A DNA stretch of 64,000 nt from Closterium sp. Naga37s-1 (Eukaryota; Streptophyta; Zygnematophyceae; Desmidiales; Closteriaceae): the NCBI GenBank assembly GCA_947471745.1, contig CANJKZ010001021.1:7501-71500 (forward strand). Direction: 5' to 3'. Shown piece by piece: positions 44,863 to 55,665 of the stretch. Numbering within the stretch: position 1 is the stretch's first letter; each line of letters starts with the position of its first letter. Below the pieces are notes generated by a model. That model worked only from the letters and a program-made list of their open reading frames with translations. It ran no database searches and was not told the DNA's origin. Both the position numbers and the translations under genes were made by a program.

Positions 44863-45783
44863 TTGTCCGCGTAGCATGATTTCGTGCGAGATGTCCGGCT
44901 TCAGCCCCCCAACGTAACGGTCCACCCGCTCCGCTTCGTGCATGTAGCCGACTTGCTCGCATAATGCGAGAAAACCACTCGTATAGTCTTGAACCGACCT
45001 GAGCTGCCGCCAAGTACGCAGTCTCTGACTCGCCGAAATAGAAGCCGCGATCGGCTCGAAGCGCGCTCGAAGCCCTGCGCACCATGCATCCCAAGTGCTG
45101 TACTGGGCGGTTTCGCAAAATGAACTCCAGGTGACGGCTGGACCCGTGGGCCCTTCCTCTTGCGACGGTGGCTCGTAGGCGCGTGGCGACGTCACGATGA
45201 CTCGCCACGAGTCCATGGCGGGGCCCCTCAACAGCGAGACGGCATATCGGATCTTCGCTGCGTCCGACTCGACGTAGTTCGCGTCGAAAAAAACGTTCAT
45301 CGTGAAGACCCACGATTGAACCGTCGGACCTCCACGCTGGCTCGGGTCGAAACAGGGCGGGCGCTGTGGCTTGAGTGGCATCGGTGCCATAATGGCGTGG
45401 TCGCCACTTGTCGCTGCAAACTCCACGTGCAGACGGGCTTCGTGAGGCTCTTGTGGGCTTGGTGCGGCCCTGTTCCTCTCCATGCCCGGCATTGATTGAG
45501 CGGCGCCAATACTGGTTGCACCTGAGCGCTGTCCCACGCTGTCATTTTGTGTCGGTGTGCCTGATGAAATGACAATCGGCTCCTCCGATTGTGCAGGTGC
45601 ATTTGCAAGTGCGTGTGGTGGTGCTGGAGCATGCACTGTGGATTGCTGACGAGCAGAGTCGCGTTCCGCTGTGAGTGTCGCAATTTCGGGCGCCGAATCT
45701 TCGATTTGGCGCACGAGACGGTCGAGCTTCTCCTGCGTCAGTGTCGCGAGAGTGAATTTGGCCATGGCGGGGGTGTCGGGCAA
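44863..45783 (-). pseudogene. Ty3/gypsy-type gag, truncated into the minisatellite
   Basis: Minus-strand frame from Met at 45783 (or 45765). A Thr/Ala/Gln-rich N-terminus is followed by a Retrotrans_gag-like domain: PPCFDPSQRGGPTVQSWVFT, then NVFFDANYVESDAAKIRYAVSLL with GPAMDSWR, WCAGLRARFEPI, LRTWRQLRSVQDYTSGF, then VDRYVGGLKPDISHEIML. This is the capsid region of chromovirus-like or other gypsy elements. After EIMLRGQKHA the frame enters the 18-bp repeat. No zinc knuckle, protease or pol follows, so only the 5' end of the element survives. Confidence 0.85.
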
Positions 45784-45924
45784 GCTCAGCGAGAGCCTCT
45801 GTCATGGCCGTGCGTGCTTACGGGAGAGCACTTCGAGCGGCGGTGCTTGTTTCGCTGAGAGACGTCTACCCCCCCCCAAAACATTGAGATAAGCGAAGGT
45901 GTGGGTGCGATCCGAGAGGAGATC

Positions 45925-46300
45925 GTAGGCTCTGAATACCAAGTGTTACGAGTGCAATTGGGCGAGCGAGCGAGGACTGCACTATCGAAGCAAGAGTACA
46001 ATGAGCGAAGGCATGAGCGAAGAATATATAGCGAAACTACAGTGGTAACGGTAATGTGTGGAAAATGGGGTGCGTGACGGGCCTAGCGCCGAGGTTGGGA
46101 AAATGTCGAGGCGGAGGTCCGGAGCGCGGGTTACCAACCGAACAGTGAGGTTGGGTCGCGTCGTGAACAGTGGCGGAAACAGTGTCGAGGCGAGTGACGC
46201 GAGTGGTAACGGATTACTGTTGGTTGCTTTTGGCGGGAACAGTGGTGTACGCGCTGAGCAGGGACGCGAAGTTAGGAAAAGGAATTTTCCTTAGACCGAC
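45925..46300 (-). mobile_element. Probable primer site and 5' LTR remnant of the gypsy element
   Basis: Upstream of the gag on the minus strand is TGGTATTCAGAGCC (about 45926-45939), a primer-site-like sequence. Next to it begins a possible LTR end (plus-strand TGTTACGAGTGCAATTG from 45944). Its outer border is uncertain: sequence character changes near 46300, but I see no second LTR to confirm the limits and no target duplication. Small open frames here are not convincing. Confidence 0.5.
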
Positions 46301-46501
46301 CCTGAATTCTTGGAAGAGTTCGTTCTAAGAGGCCATTAGAATATTTCTGTAAATTGTCCTGACTGCTTTCTTCGTCATGTCGTGATTCACGTGATGATCT
46401 ACTTCTCGTTCTAGATATATCCGCATGACCCCAGACGCGTGCCTAAGATTACTCTAAAAACCCGATACTCAGCAGATCGCGGTAGATCGCCGCACAGCGC
46501 C

Positions 46502-48978
46502 ATGAGCATGCGCCCCGCGCGCTCCGGTGCCCACGTGCCGGCCCTCCTGCGCGCCGTGGGCAGGGCGTATTGGAACCACTCGCCGCTTCCCGCGTCGGCA
46601 GCCGCATCCCAGCGCCTCGTCCCAGACCATTCCGGTTCCGCCCCTCGCCGTCCACCCTCTCACCCGCTCGCCTCTCGCCCGTTTCTGTCCCTTCCTCCGC
46701 CCGCCCCTCTACTGCTGCCCGCCTTACTCCGCCAACCCCCTGCCCGCCACCTGTGCACCGAGGGGCCTGCGGTCGGCAAGGCGCGCGAGCAGACAGCGGG
46801 GACAGAAGCAGCAGCGGCTGAGGCTGAGGGGGGAATGGCGCAGGGTGCGGGGCAGGAGGCGGAGGGCAGAGTTGGCGGCGAGGGGAGTGCGCAGGAGGAG
46901 GAGTGGCGGCGGCAGGCGGAGGAGGCGCGGGAGCGGCTGCTGCGCGCGTACGCGGACATGGAGAACCTGCGCCAGCGCGCCCAGAGAGACGTCGACGCCG
47001 CGAGGCTCTTCGCCGTGCAGGTGCCACCCGTGCAGGTGCCACCCGTGCAGGCGCCACCCGTGCAGGTGCCACCCGTGCAGGTGCCACCCGTGCATGTGCC
47101 ACCCGTGCATGTGCCACCCGTGCAGGTGCCACCCGTGCATGTGCCACCCGTGCAGGTGCCACCCGTGCAGTGCTGTGTGCTGGCAGCACAGGCCGTGCAG
47201 TCTGCCTCGTGGCCGTCTTGAATGGGTCGCTCCCTCTTAGCTACGCCCCATGCCTTGCTTCGCTCTTATACGGCCTCTGCATCCCCGTAACCTACTGCTT
47301 GTGCCACCTACGCTGCTGCCATGCCATGCGCTGCAGCGCTGTGCTCTCATCCATACACCTCCTAACAATGCCTTGCTTCCTGTCATACTCTCTGGGCTAC
47401 GGTATGGGCGTGGCATGGCATGGGGATGGGCATGGGCGTGGCATGGCATGGCATGGCATGGCATGGCATGGCATGGGCATGGGGATGGGCTTGGGCGGGG
47501 CGTGGCATGGCACGGCATGGCACGGGCGGCAGGGGTTTGCCAAGGGGCTGGCGGACGTGGCGGACAATCTCTCTCGGGCTGCCGCCTCTGCCTCCCTGCC
47601 GCCACACCCCGCCTCCCCCGGCAGTGGGCAGGGCAAGGGCGGGGAGGGTGGGGGTGGGCGCGACCCGGAGGCGCTGCTGAAGTCGCTGTTGGATGGCGTG
47701 GAGATGACGGAGAAGCAGCTCATGCAGGTGCCACCCCACGCCCCTGCATGCACGCCACCCCACGCCCCTGCATGCACGCCACCCCACGGCCCTCCCTCCA
47801 TGCACGCCACCCCACGCCCCTGCATGCACGCCACCCCACGGCCCTCCATGCACGCCACCCCACGGCCCTCCCTCCATGCACGCCACCCCACGCCCCTGCA
47901 TGCACGCCACCCCACGGCCCTCCCTCCATGCACGCCACCCCACGCCCCTGCATGCACGCCACCCCACGGCCCTCCCTCCATGCACGCCACCCCACGCCCC
48001 TGCATGCACGCCACCCCACGCCCCTGCATGCACGCCACCCCACGGCCCTCCCTCCATGCACGCCACCCCACGCCCCTGCATGCACGCCACCCCACGGCCC
48101 TCCCTCCATGCACGCCACCCCACGCCCCTGCATGCACGCCACCCCACGCCCCTGCATGCACGCCACCCCACGGCCCTCCCTCCATGCACGCCACCCCACG
48201 CCCCTGCATGCACGCCACCCCACGGCCCTCCCTCCATGCACGCCACCCCACGCCCCTGCATGCACGCCACCCCACGGCCCTCCCTCCATGCACGCCACCC
48301 CACGCCCCTGCATGCACGCCACCCCACGGCCCTCCCTCCATGCACGCCACCCCACGCCCCTCCATGCACGCCACCCCTTGCAGCTTCCTCTGAAGCTGTG
48401 TGTTTGCCATGCACCTGTGTTTGCCATGTACCTGTGTTGCTGTGTGCGTCCATGTGTGTGCGCGCACTTGTAATTGTGCGTGCATTCATGTGTGTGAATG
48501 TTTGGCTGTGCATGCGTGCATCTGTGCTGGTGCGTGCATGTGTGGTGGTGCGTGCATGTGTGGTGGTGCGTGCATGTGTGGGTGGTGTGGTGGTGTGAGT
48601 GAGAGCGGCACGTGGCAGGTGTTTCGGCAGCATGGCATGGAGCGCCACGACCCCATGGGGCAGCGCTTTGACCCCAACCTGCACAACGCCGTGTTTGAGC
48701 TCGACGACCCCACCAAGGAGCCCGGCACCATCGCCCACGTGCTCAAGGTACCATCACAGCATCGCCCACTGCAAGAGACCGATTGTTCATCCTGCTTGCC
48801 TGCAATCGCTGCTTGCCTGCAATCGCTGCTTGCCTGCAATCGCTGCTTGCCTGCAATCGCTGCCTACCTGTGCCCCTGTGCGCCTGTGCCCCGGTGTGTC
48901 TGGCAGGTGGGCTACACTCTTCACGGCCGTGTGGTGCGCCCAGCCGATGTGGGCGTGGTCAAGGGCAGTCACGCATAG
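46502..48978 (+). CDS. Mitochondrial GrpE nucleotide exchange factor (co-chaperone of Hsp70)
   Basis: Four exons in phase 0: 46502-47020, 47533-47727, 48619-48747, 48907-48978; 304 residues. GrpE dimers release ADP from matrix or plastid Hsp70. Residues 1 to about 120 are Arg/Ser/Pro/Ala-rich and lack acidic residues near the start, as in a mitochondrial transit peptide. Residues about 132-173 form the helical region (LLRAYADMENLRQRAQRDVD). The core continues FAKGLADVADNL, then GMERHDPMGQRFDPNLHNAVF and ends in the beta domain (VGYTLHGRVVRPADVGVVKG). Start chosen at the first Met leading into the basic N-terminus; Met 46508 is an alternative. All donors are GT and acceptors AG. Introns 1-3 hold minisatellites. 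Mitochondrial rather than plastid targeting is inference. Confidence 0.9.
47021..47170. repeat. 15-bp minisatellite starting at the GrpE intron 1 donor
   Basis: Ten units of GTGCCACCCGTGCAG (some CATGTG variants). The unit equals the donor-side intron start plus the last bases of exon 1 (CCGTGCAG), so each unit recreates CAG/GTG. The unit is in frame and stop-free: use of a later donor would add VPPVQ repeats to the protein. Further on in the same intron is a (CATGG)n tract (about 47439-47476). Confidence 0.9.
47728..48376. repeat. 24/28-bp minisatellite starting at the GrpE intron 2 donor
   Basis: About 25 units alternating between CCACCCCACGCCCCTGCATG-type (24 bp) and a 28-bp CGGCCCTCCCTCCATG-type. 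The first unit begins at the exon end CATGCAG/GTGCCACCCC; later units read CATGCAC-GCCACCCC, the degenerate form of the same junction. It fills most of the 891-bp intron and generates the long spurious frames seen on both strands. Confidence 0.88.
48797..48865. repeat. 17-bp repeat in GrpE intron 3
   Basis: Four copies of CTGCTTGCCTGCAATCG inside the 159-bp intron. Not donor-anchored. Confidence 0.85.
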
Positions 48979-49918
48979 TCCATGCACGCGTGGCGATGGT
49001 CAGTCAAGCGCTCTCAACCCTTGGCTTGGCCCACTGCCCAGCTGGTCACTGCATGTGGTCACTCTGCTGCTGAGACACATAGGAACCCTAAACCCTGCAT
49101 GCTGGCAGGCGGGTAGATGTCGCTTAGGAGGAAGTGCAGTGTAATGCAACACGTGCTAATGAAGGTGTTAGCCGCTTACACACTCATATGCAACAATGGA
49201 TTGCAACCATGAAGGCTCACCTGCAATCACCCTATCGAACATCTGCAATTACTTCATCAATGTGTACATGATACGCTCTAGACCCCTAACGATTCGTAAG
49301 CCATAATAAAGCAGCACGCACCAAGACCACACGACCATGCGAGCAGCAAGCCTCTCTGTTGGCTTATCACCGTCAATCCAAGCACGTGCGCGATGTTTGT
49401 TCCGCCCACCACCACTCCACAGTTGCTCCCCAGCGTCCCGCCGCACTGCACACCTCACTCTTGCGCTCGCATCGCCTCGCACTGACCCCGCAGCTCTCAC
49501 CCACAACGTCCTTCCGCCTGCCTCGCCTGTCGCCTTCCCGCCCCCCGTGGAGCCATGCGAGGCCAACTCGTCGCGATCCCGCGCTGTTCCTCGCTCTTCC
49601 CGCTCCGCGCGTCTCACGCGCTCGCCTCGTGCTCTCTCGCCCCTCCCGCGCCACCCCCGTGCCCCTCTCGCTCCTTGCGGTCTTTCCTGCGGCGGCTCGC
49701 CGCGTGAGTAGTGGACGGTCCTAGCGCAGGATAGACGCGCGAAGCTGCGGAGATCGACGCGTCAATTAGTGTGAAATAGACGTGCGAGGTGCTTCGACGC
49801 GCCGCCGACATGCGGTCGTGCGACGCACTGTGATTGTCCTTCCCAGTGTGCGACAGCCGCCAGTGAGCGACAACCGTCAGGGTGCGACAGTATCCTGTGT
49901 GCGACAACCGGCGCGGGG
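48979..49918. other. Intergenic region GrpE-GT92
   Basis: About 940 bp. 49083-49095 reads AACCCTAAACCCT, a short telomere-like motif. The rest is unstructured, with C-rich sequence at 49380-49690 and short frames on both strands that lack domain similarity or good codon structure. 49845-49900 has four irregular TGCGACA repeats. No RNA gene recognised. It should contain the GrpE terminator and the GT92 promoter. Confidence 0.6.
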
Positions 49919-52900
49919 ATGGTGGCGAAGCGAACTCGACAGCTGGTCATTGTGAGACGCGCGGCTGCTGCCGCCCCTGGTGCCCCCCTCCACCCGCCCC
50001 TGTTGCCCCCCTCCACCCGCCCCTGTTCCCCCCCTCCACCCGCCCCTGTTGCCCCCCTCCACCCGCTCCTGCTCGCACCGCTCTCGCCCGCCTTCATCTG
50101 CGCGCACTGCGTGCTGCTGCCGCCTCGCTCCATCCATCCCCCTCTCTCCTTCTCTCCGTGCCCTCACTCTCTCGTGCGGCGCGGTTGCTCGCGTTTTCCT
50201 GCCATGCAACCTCATCACATGGCGTGTTGACACGTGCCGTGTTGCCACATGGTGCCACGTGGCAGGGCGTATTGGCGGGCTGCATCATCACCGCTATCCT
50301 CTATCTCTTCGCCGTGCTCCAGGTGCGCGCAGGTGCGCGCAGGTGCGCCCAGGTGCGCCCAGGTGCGCCCAGGTGCGCGCAGGTGCGCCCAGGTGCGCCC
50401 AGGTGCGCCCAGGTGCGCCCAGGTGCGCCCAGGTGCGCCCAGGTGCGCGCAGGTGCGCCCAGGTGCGCCCAGGTGCGCCCAGGTGCGCCCAGGTGCGCCC
50501 AGGTGCGCCCAGGTGCGCCCAGGTGCGCGCAGGTGAGCGCAGGTGAGCCGAGGAGAGCCGAGGCGCTCCAATACGCTCTGCTGCCATGCTCTGCTGCCAT
50601 GCTCTGCTGCCATGCTCTGCTGCCATGCTCTGCTGCCCAGCATCGAAGTCATCCCTCTCTTTCAACACCCACACCCTTGACTTGCATGTGCCATGCCATG
50701 GCGTGGCGTGGCGTGGCGTGGCGTGGCATGGCATGGCATGGCATGGCATGGCATGGCATGGCATGGCATGGCATGGCATGGCATGGCATGGCATGGCATG
50801 GCATGGCAGCAACATGTGGGGCAGGAGCGCAGGAGGCCATCAGTGGATGTGGATGCGCGCCTCCGCGCCATTGAAGGTCGCCCACCCATCCCCTACCTCC
50901 CATGCCACTCACTCCCATGTCGCTCACTCCCATGCCACTCACTCCCATGTCGCTCACTCCCATGCCACTCACTCCCATGTCGCTCACTCCCATGTCGCTC
51001 ACTCCCATGTCGCTCACTCCCATGCCACTCACTCCCATGTCGCTCACTCCCATGTCGCTCACTCCCATGTCGCTCACTCCCATGTCGCTCACTCACATGT
51101 CGCTCACTCCCATGTCGCTCACTCCCATGTCGCTCACTCCCATGTCGCTCACTCCCATGCCACTCACTCCCATGTCGCTCACTCCCATGCCACTCACTCC
51201 CATGTCGCTCACTCCCATGTCGCTCACTCCCATGTCTCCATCCGCGTTGCTCCCACCTCGTGCATCCGTCATCTTCACCTTCCCTCCCCTCTCTCCCCTT
51301 TGCTCTCTCCATCATCTCGCCTGCCTTTCGACCGCTCTCCGTCCATCCCTTAACCCCTTGCCTGCGCCCCCCTGCCTGCCACCCTGACTGTGCCCGCCTG
51401 CCTGCGCCCCTGGGTGGGAGAGCAGAGCAAGTGGCGCGGATGGCAGCGGCGGACGTGGTGGGGGTGGTGAGGGAGGAGGTGGGGCGCGTGGGCGGGCAGG
51501 TGGAGGCGGTGCAGGCGCTGCAGCGAGCCAGTGCGCAGGCTGGGGGGGATAGAGGGGCGGCGCTGGAGGCGAGGGCGAGGGAGGCGGAGGAGAGGGCGGC
51601 GCAGCTGAACGACACGGTGGGGCGCCTGCAGGCCGCTCTCAGGCAGCACAGCGCCACCATCGCTGCCATGCAGGTGGGCAGCACGCTGGTTGCCCGCGGG
51701 CGGATTCTTTCAACGCATCCCTCCCTCCACTCCACCCTCACTACCATGCCATTCCATTTCATGCTGTATGTGCCATGACCAATACATGCCATGACATTAC
51801 ATGCCATGCCATGCCATGCCATGCCATGCCGGGGCACCATATCCTGCACCGCTATGCGTGCATGCGTGCAGGCAGTGGAGCAGGCAGCAGCAGGGGCGGC
51901 AGGTGCGGAAGGGGGGCGGGCGCTGGGCAGGACGGTGGTGGAGGAGGACCACCCGGGGCGATGGAGGCAGCACACCTTCCACCGCACCGGCGCCTATGGC
52001 TTCATCCAGTACAGGTGCGCCTATGGCTTCATCCAGTACAGGTGCGCCTATGGCTTCATCCAGTACAGGTGCTCCCTGCCCCACCGCGCACGTCGCTTTC
52101 ACTGCCTGCCACTCCTGCCACCAACCATCTAAACATCCCTTGCATTCCCAACCTCCCATTACTGCACTCTTCTTCTCCCCCACTCCCCTCACCTTTTCTT
52201 CGCTCTCCGCCCTTCGCCCCTCTTCCCTCTCTCTCCTTGCCCCTCGCCCCTGCCGCTGGCCCCCGGCATGCAGTGCGTACCGGGTGTCAGCGGCGCGCAT
52301 AGCGGTGGTGGGGATGGGCGCACTGGGGCTGCGCAGCAAGCGGCGAGTGGAGGGGTGCTGGTGGCACCGCCTGGACGGGCACACGGTGATCGCGGGCAAG
52401 CTCACGCAGATGGTCATGGAGGAGCACCACAACTACCTCGTGCGTTCAACGCGGGGGGGGGGGGGGGGGTGGGGGGTGCACGGGTGCAGAGAGGGGAGAA
52501 ATTGCTCTCGCATCGCGCTTTTTTGTGATTTTGTTTGCTCATCTGCCCCCGTGCTGCACCTTTGCTGCCCCGTGGTGTCCCCATGCGTGGAGGCAGTACG
52601 AGCTGGTGGTGCTGCAGTGCGCGCTGGAGGAGGAGGTGGCGGAGACGGGCGGGCATCTGCGCATCTTCCTCGACCGCCAAGTGCTCTTCCCCTTCCGCGA
52701 AGACACCAAGGAGGTGCGCCAGGGGGGGGGGGGAGACGAGGGAAGAGTGGGGGGCAAGCATGTGAGGGAGGTGGGAAGGGGGGGCATGCGACTGTGGAAA
52801 AGTGTGGCGGTAGGAGGATGACGTGGATGCAGGCACTCATGGATGCAGGCACTCATGGATGCAGGCACTCATGGATGCAGGCACTCATGGATGCAGGCAC

Positions 52901-54286
52901 TCACGGTGCAGCCACACATGCTCATCACCATCTTCACCCCGTCCCTCCCCCCTCCCCCCTCCCCCCAAGGCAGAAGATAGACAACGGAACGGGACCCATG
53001 CCGTACCGCTTGGCGTACTGCGGCCCCCCCATGCACGCGGAGATGGAGCAGCGCAGCGTGCAGCAGTTCATCGCCTACCACCGCTACGCCGCCGGCTACG
53101 ACCACTTGCAGCTGTACGACGCCACCGCCGTCACGCCCGCCCTCACAGCGGCGCTGCAGCCGCTCATGGACGACGGGCTGCTGACCATCGCTGACTTCCG
53201 CCAGGCCTACCAGTTTGACTCCTGGTACTTCTCCCAGGTGACCTCACTTGCACCCACTCGCTCCTGCTGCTCCCATCTCGCCTGCCTGCTTTCCTGCCGC
53301 TATGCTCCCGCTCCTACCTCGCACCTCTCCGTTGCCAGCACTCAGCCGTGCCACGTGATCCCCTGCTCCCCTGCGCCAGGCGGTGGCGATGCACGACTGC
53401 ATGTATGGCATGCGGCAACGCGCGGACTGGATAGCCTTCCACGACCTGGACGAGTACCTCGCACTGCCCCCGCCCGCCTCCGTGCCCGCGCTGCTGCAGC
53501 GCTACGCCGCACTGCCCTACATCACACTCGGCATGTACGTGTTCAGCGCGCACCTGTGTGAGGAGGGGCCCGAGGACGTGTGGAGCGACGAGGAGAAACG
53601 CTTTGCGGTGGAGCGCATGGTGCAGCGGCGGGCGACGCCGTACTGCCTGCGTGCTGAGGACGACCCGAAGCTGTGCATCGACTACTACGGCCACCGCAAG
53701 ACGTTCCTCAACCCCCGCAAGGTCAGCTGCTGCTGCTTGCTGCGCTCTTGATGCTTTGCTGTCGTATTGTTGCTTCTCAGGTGATTGAGCCAGCTGAGAT
53801 CGTCACTGTTTCGTGCTGGTCGGTGGTGGCCATGGGGCGGTGGGGCATGCGTGGGCGGTGGTGGGCAGGTGGAGGCGGTGTACGTGCACCTGGTGGACAA
53901 GCCGGCCACGGGCGGGGTGGACCTGAGTGTGGACGAGATGTACTTCGCCCACCTGCGCTCGCTCACCGGCAAGGCCGTGGCGTGCCGCCCGCCCACGGAC
54001 AAGGAGAACGACCTGCCGCCCGCGGAGCTGGAGAGGTGCACCACCGTGGCTGAGACCGCTGCGCGCGCCCGGGAGTGCGCCCAGGAGGGCTTCTCCAACC
54101 AGGTGGGCCGGTGGGCAGGGCCGAGGGGTCGTTGGGTGCGCTCTATGATGGGTCTCCGTGCCTCCCCCACCACTGCTGCTATTGCCTGCCCTGTGCGTGG
54201 CTGGTGTGTGTGCTGCACCACTCACGCCCCCCACTCCCCTATGTTTTCCTCTGCAGTTCCTGTGCAAGCCCAGAGCCACACGCTAG
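49919..54286 (+). CDS. GT92 (DUF23) family glycosyltransferase, type II membrane protein
   Basis: Eleven exons: 49919-49951, 50266-50322, 50825-50876, 51426-51673, 51872-52014, 52274-52439, 52597-52713, 52974-53237, 53380-53721, 53869-54102, 54257-54286; frame closes to 561 residues. A short basic N-terminus ([11 protein letters not shown]) leads into a hydrophobic segment (residues 12-30, [18 protein letters not shown]), a Golgi-type signal anchor. Residues about 48-130 are Ala/Glu/Gln-rich coiled coil ([19 protein letters not shown]). The catalytic part (about 234-552) shows [29 protein letters not shown] and the DXD-like FHDLDEYL (D382, D384). GT92 enzymes transfer galactose in plants and animals (beta-1,4-galactan synthases are one group); the actual acceptor here is unknown. 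Exons 3 and 11 are short and rest on splice borders and phase. Confidence 0.85.
50323..50535. repeat. 10-bp minisatellite starting at the GT92 intron 2 donor
   Basis: About 21 units of GTGCGCCCAG (some GTGCGCGCAG), beginning at the exon 2 donor (CTCCAG/GTGCGC). Each unit recreates CAG/GTGCGC. As 10 is not a multiple of 3, slipping to the next donor would shift the frame. The intron also holds a (GGCAT)n tract (about 50693-50806). Confidence 0.92.
50903..51235. repeat. 15-bp minisatellite in GT92 intron 3
   Basis: About 22 units of CTCACTCCCATGTCG (variant CTCACTCCCATGCCA). It starts about 25 bp after the donor, so it is near but not at the splice site. It accounts for the long SLPCRS / SHVAH / MSLTP repeat frames. 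Confidence 0.9.
52015..52068. repeat. 27-bp duplication of exon 5 end plus donor (two extra copies)
   Basis: The last bases of exon 5 with the donor (GCCTATGGCTTCATCCAGTA then CAG/GTGC) are repeated twice more, giving candidate donors at 52015, 52042 and 52069. 27 bp is nine codons, so each later donor would add the residues CAYGFIQYR in frame. Confidence 0.9.
52827..52906. repeat. 16-bp repeat in GT92 intron 7
   Basis: Five copies of GATGCAGGCACTCATG, mid-intron. A G18-type homopolymer lies in the preceding intron at about 52453-52470. Confidence 0.88.
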
Positions 54287-55665
54287 CTGCCTCTCCACAC
54301 GCCTGCCATTTGCTCCGCCTGCCGCCGTGCAGCAGTAACCTGCCATGCCCACCTCGTTCCAAGGGGAAGGGGCATGCTTCGAGCAACGCACTTGCTGTGC
54401 CATGAAAAGGGAAACCTGATGCTGCTGCCATGCGTGTTGCATGTTGCGTGCTGTCATATGCTGAATGCGGTTGATGCGGGTGCTTCCATTCAACTAGGTT
54501 CCACCAACCGTTACCTAGCAGCAGGTCAGGTGCAGTGCAGAGGCCACAGCATGGCCACTTACACACGTGCCATGTGCCACCCGACCCGACTCGTAGCTGC
54601 TATTCGTCGCACCTTGCAATAGCGCACGTGTCAGTGTGCACGTGATACCATGATCTGCACTGTAAAACATTGATGCTTTTGCAAGGATCTAGAACTCGTA
54701 GCAGACAGCCAAGCACCTACCCGTATTTTAGCAGACAGTATATTGTCGCCTTGCCTTATTCGCGGCCTTCGTACCACAATCAATTCCTCCCTGCGACACT
54801 CCATTCCTCCCTACAACACTCCATTCCTCCCTACAACACTCCATTCCTCCCTACCACACTCCATTCCTCCCTACGACACTCCATTCCTCCCTACGACACT
54901 CCATTCCTCCCTACCACACTCCATTCCTCCCTACGACACTCCATTCCTCCCTACCACACTCCATTCCTCCCTACCACACTCAATGCCTCCCTGTCACTCC
55001 TCCACACTTCTAGCCTGAACACCTCAGGTGGTGGCGGTTTGCTAGAGCCATGGAGGGATAGAGTGGACAGCATCTTGCATGCACAGCGTCTTGCTTCTTC
55101 TCTGGGTGAAGGCAGGGGCCACCATCCATTGCCTTTCCGCATGGCAAGAAACCTGCTTCCTCCATAGCAACCCCATCTCTCAACCTCTACAATCCCTGCG
55201 TGCATTGATTCTGCTCTCCTACGGTAGATGGAGCTAGGACTTAGTGTGCTCAGTACCGTGTGTTCAGATTAGCTTATCTTGCACAATAGAGCATTTATTC
55301 ATCACTTGCGACAGCGAACCACGATGGGCACCCAAGCACGCAAGCTGCTGTGAGAGCACCGATGATGGTGTTGTGAAAGCTCTGGTGCACAGGCAAGCTC
55401 TGCCGCTTCCCCAGCGGGCTGGCTCAGCATTCTTTCTGTGTACATGGCACGATGGAGAAAGAGGTACTCGTAACGAGGCACCAGCCTCATTCCCGCGTGT
55501 GGCGGATAGGATCTCAGTGCGTGTTGGTTCGTCGGGGATTCCTTTGCTCCAGGTGTGAAAGACAATACTCGACTGAATGTGGAAGTATAATTGCAGGAAA
55601 CTAAATCAGAACACGCCAAAAAGGTAAAAACACGGCACTATCTATGGGGGTATGGCCCCGTTTAC
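54287..55665. other. Intergenic region between the convergent GT92 and aldolase genes
   Basis: Genes on both sides point inward, so this holds two 3' ends. 54800-54985 is a 20-bp tandem repeat of about nine copies (CCATTCCTCCCTACGACACT and close variants). The remainder is of mixed composition, with no domain-bearing frame, no RNA gene and no terminal repeats. Confidence 0.7.

Noticed and set aside
44372-45313. SRPEACSRPEAC-type 313-codon frame on the minus strand
   Set aside because: A shadow of the 18-bp array running into another frame of the gag remnant; the conserved gag domain is in the 44410-45783 frame.
46058-46294. 78-codon frame upstream of GrpE
   Set aside because: Lies in the probable gypsy LTR remnant, no homology recognised, no splice or frame link to GrpE.
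49083-49095. AACCCTAAACCCT as a telomere remnant
   Set aside because: Only about two plant-type telomere units; too short to infer an interstitial telomere.
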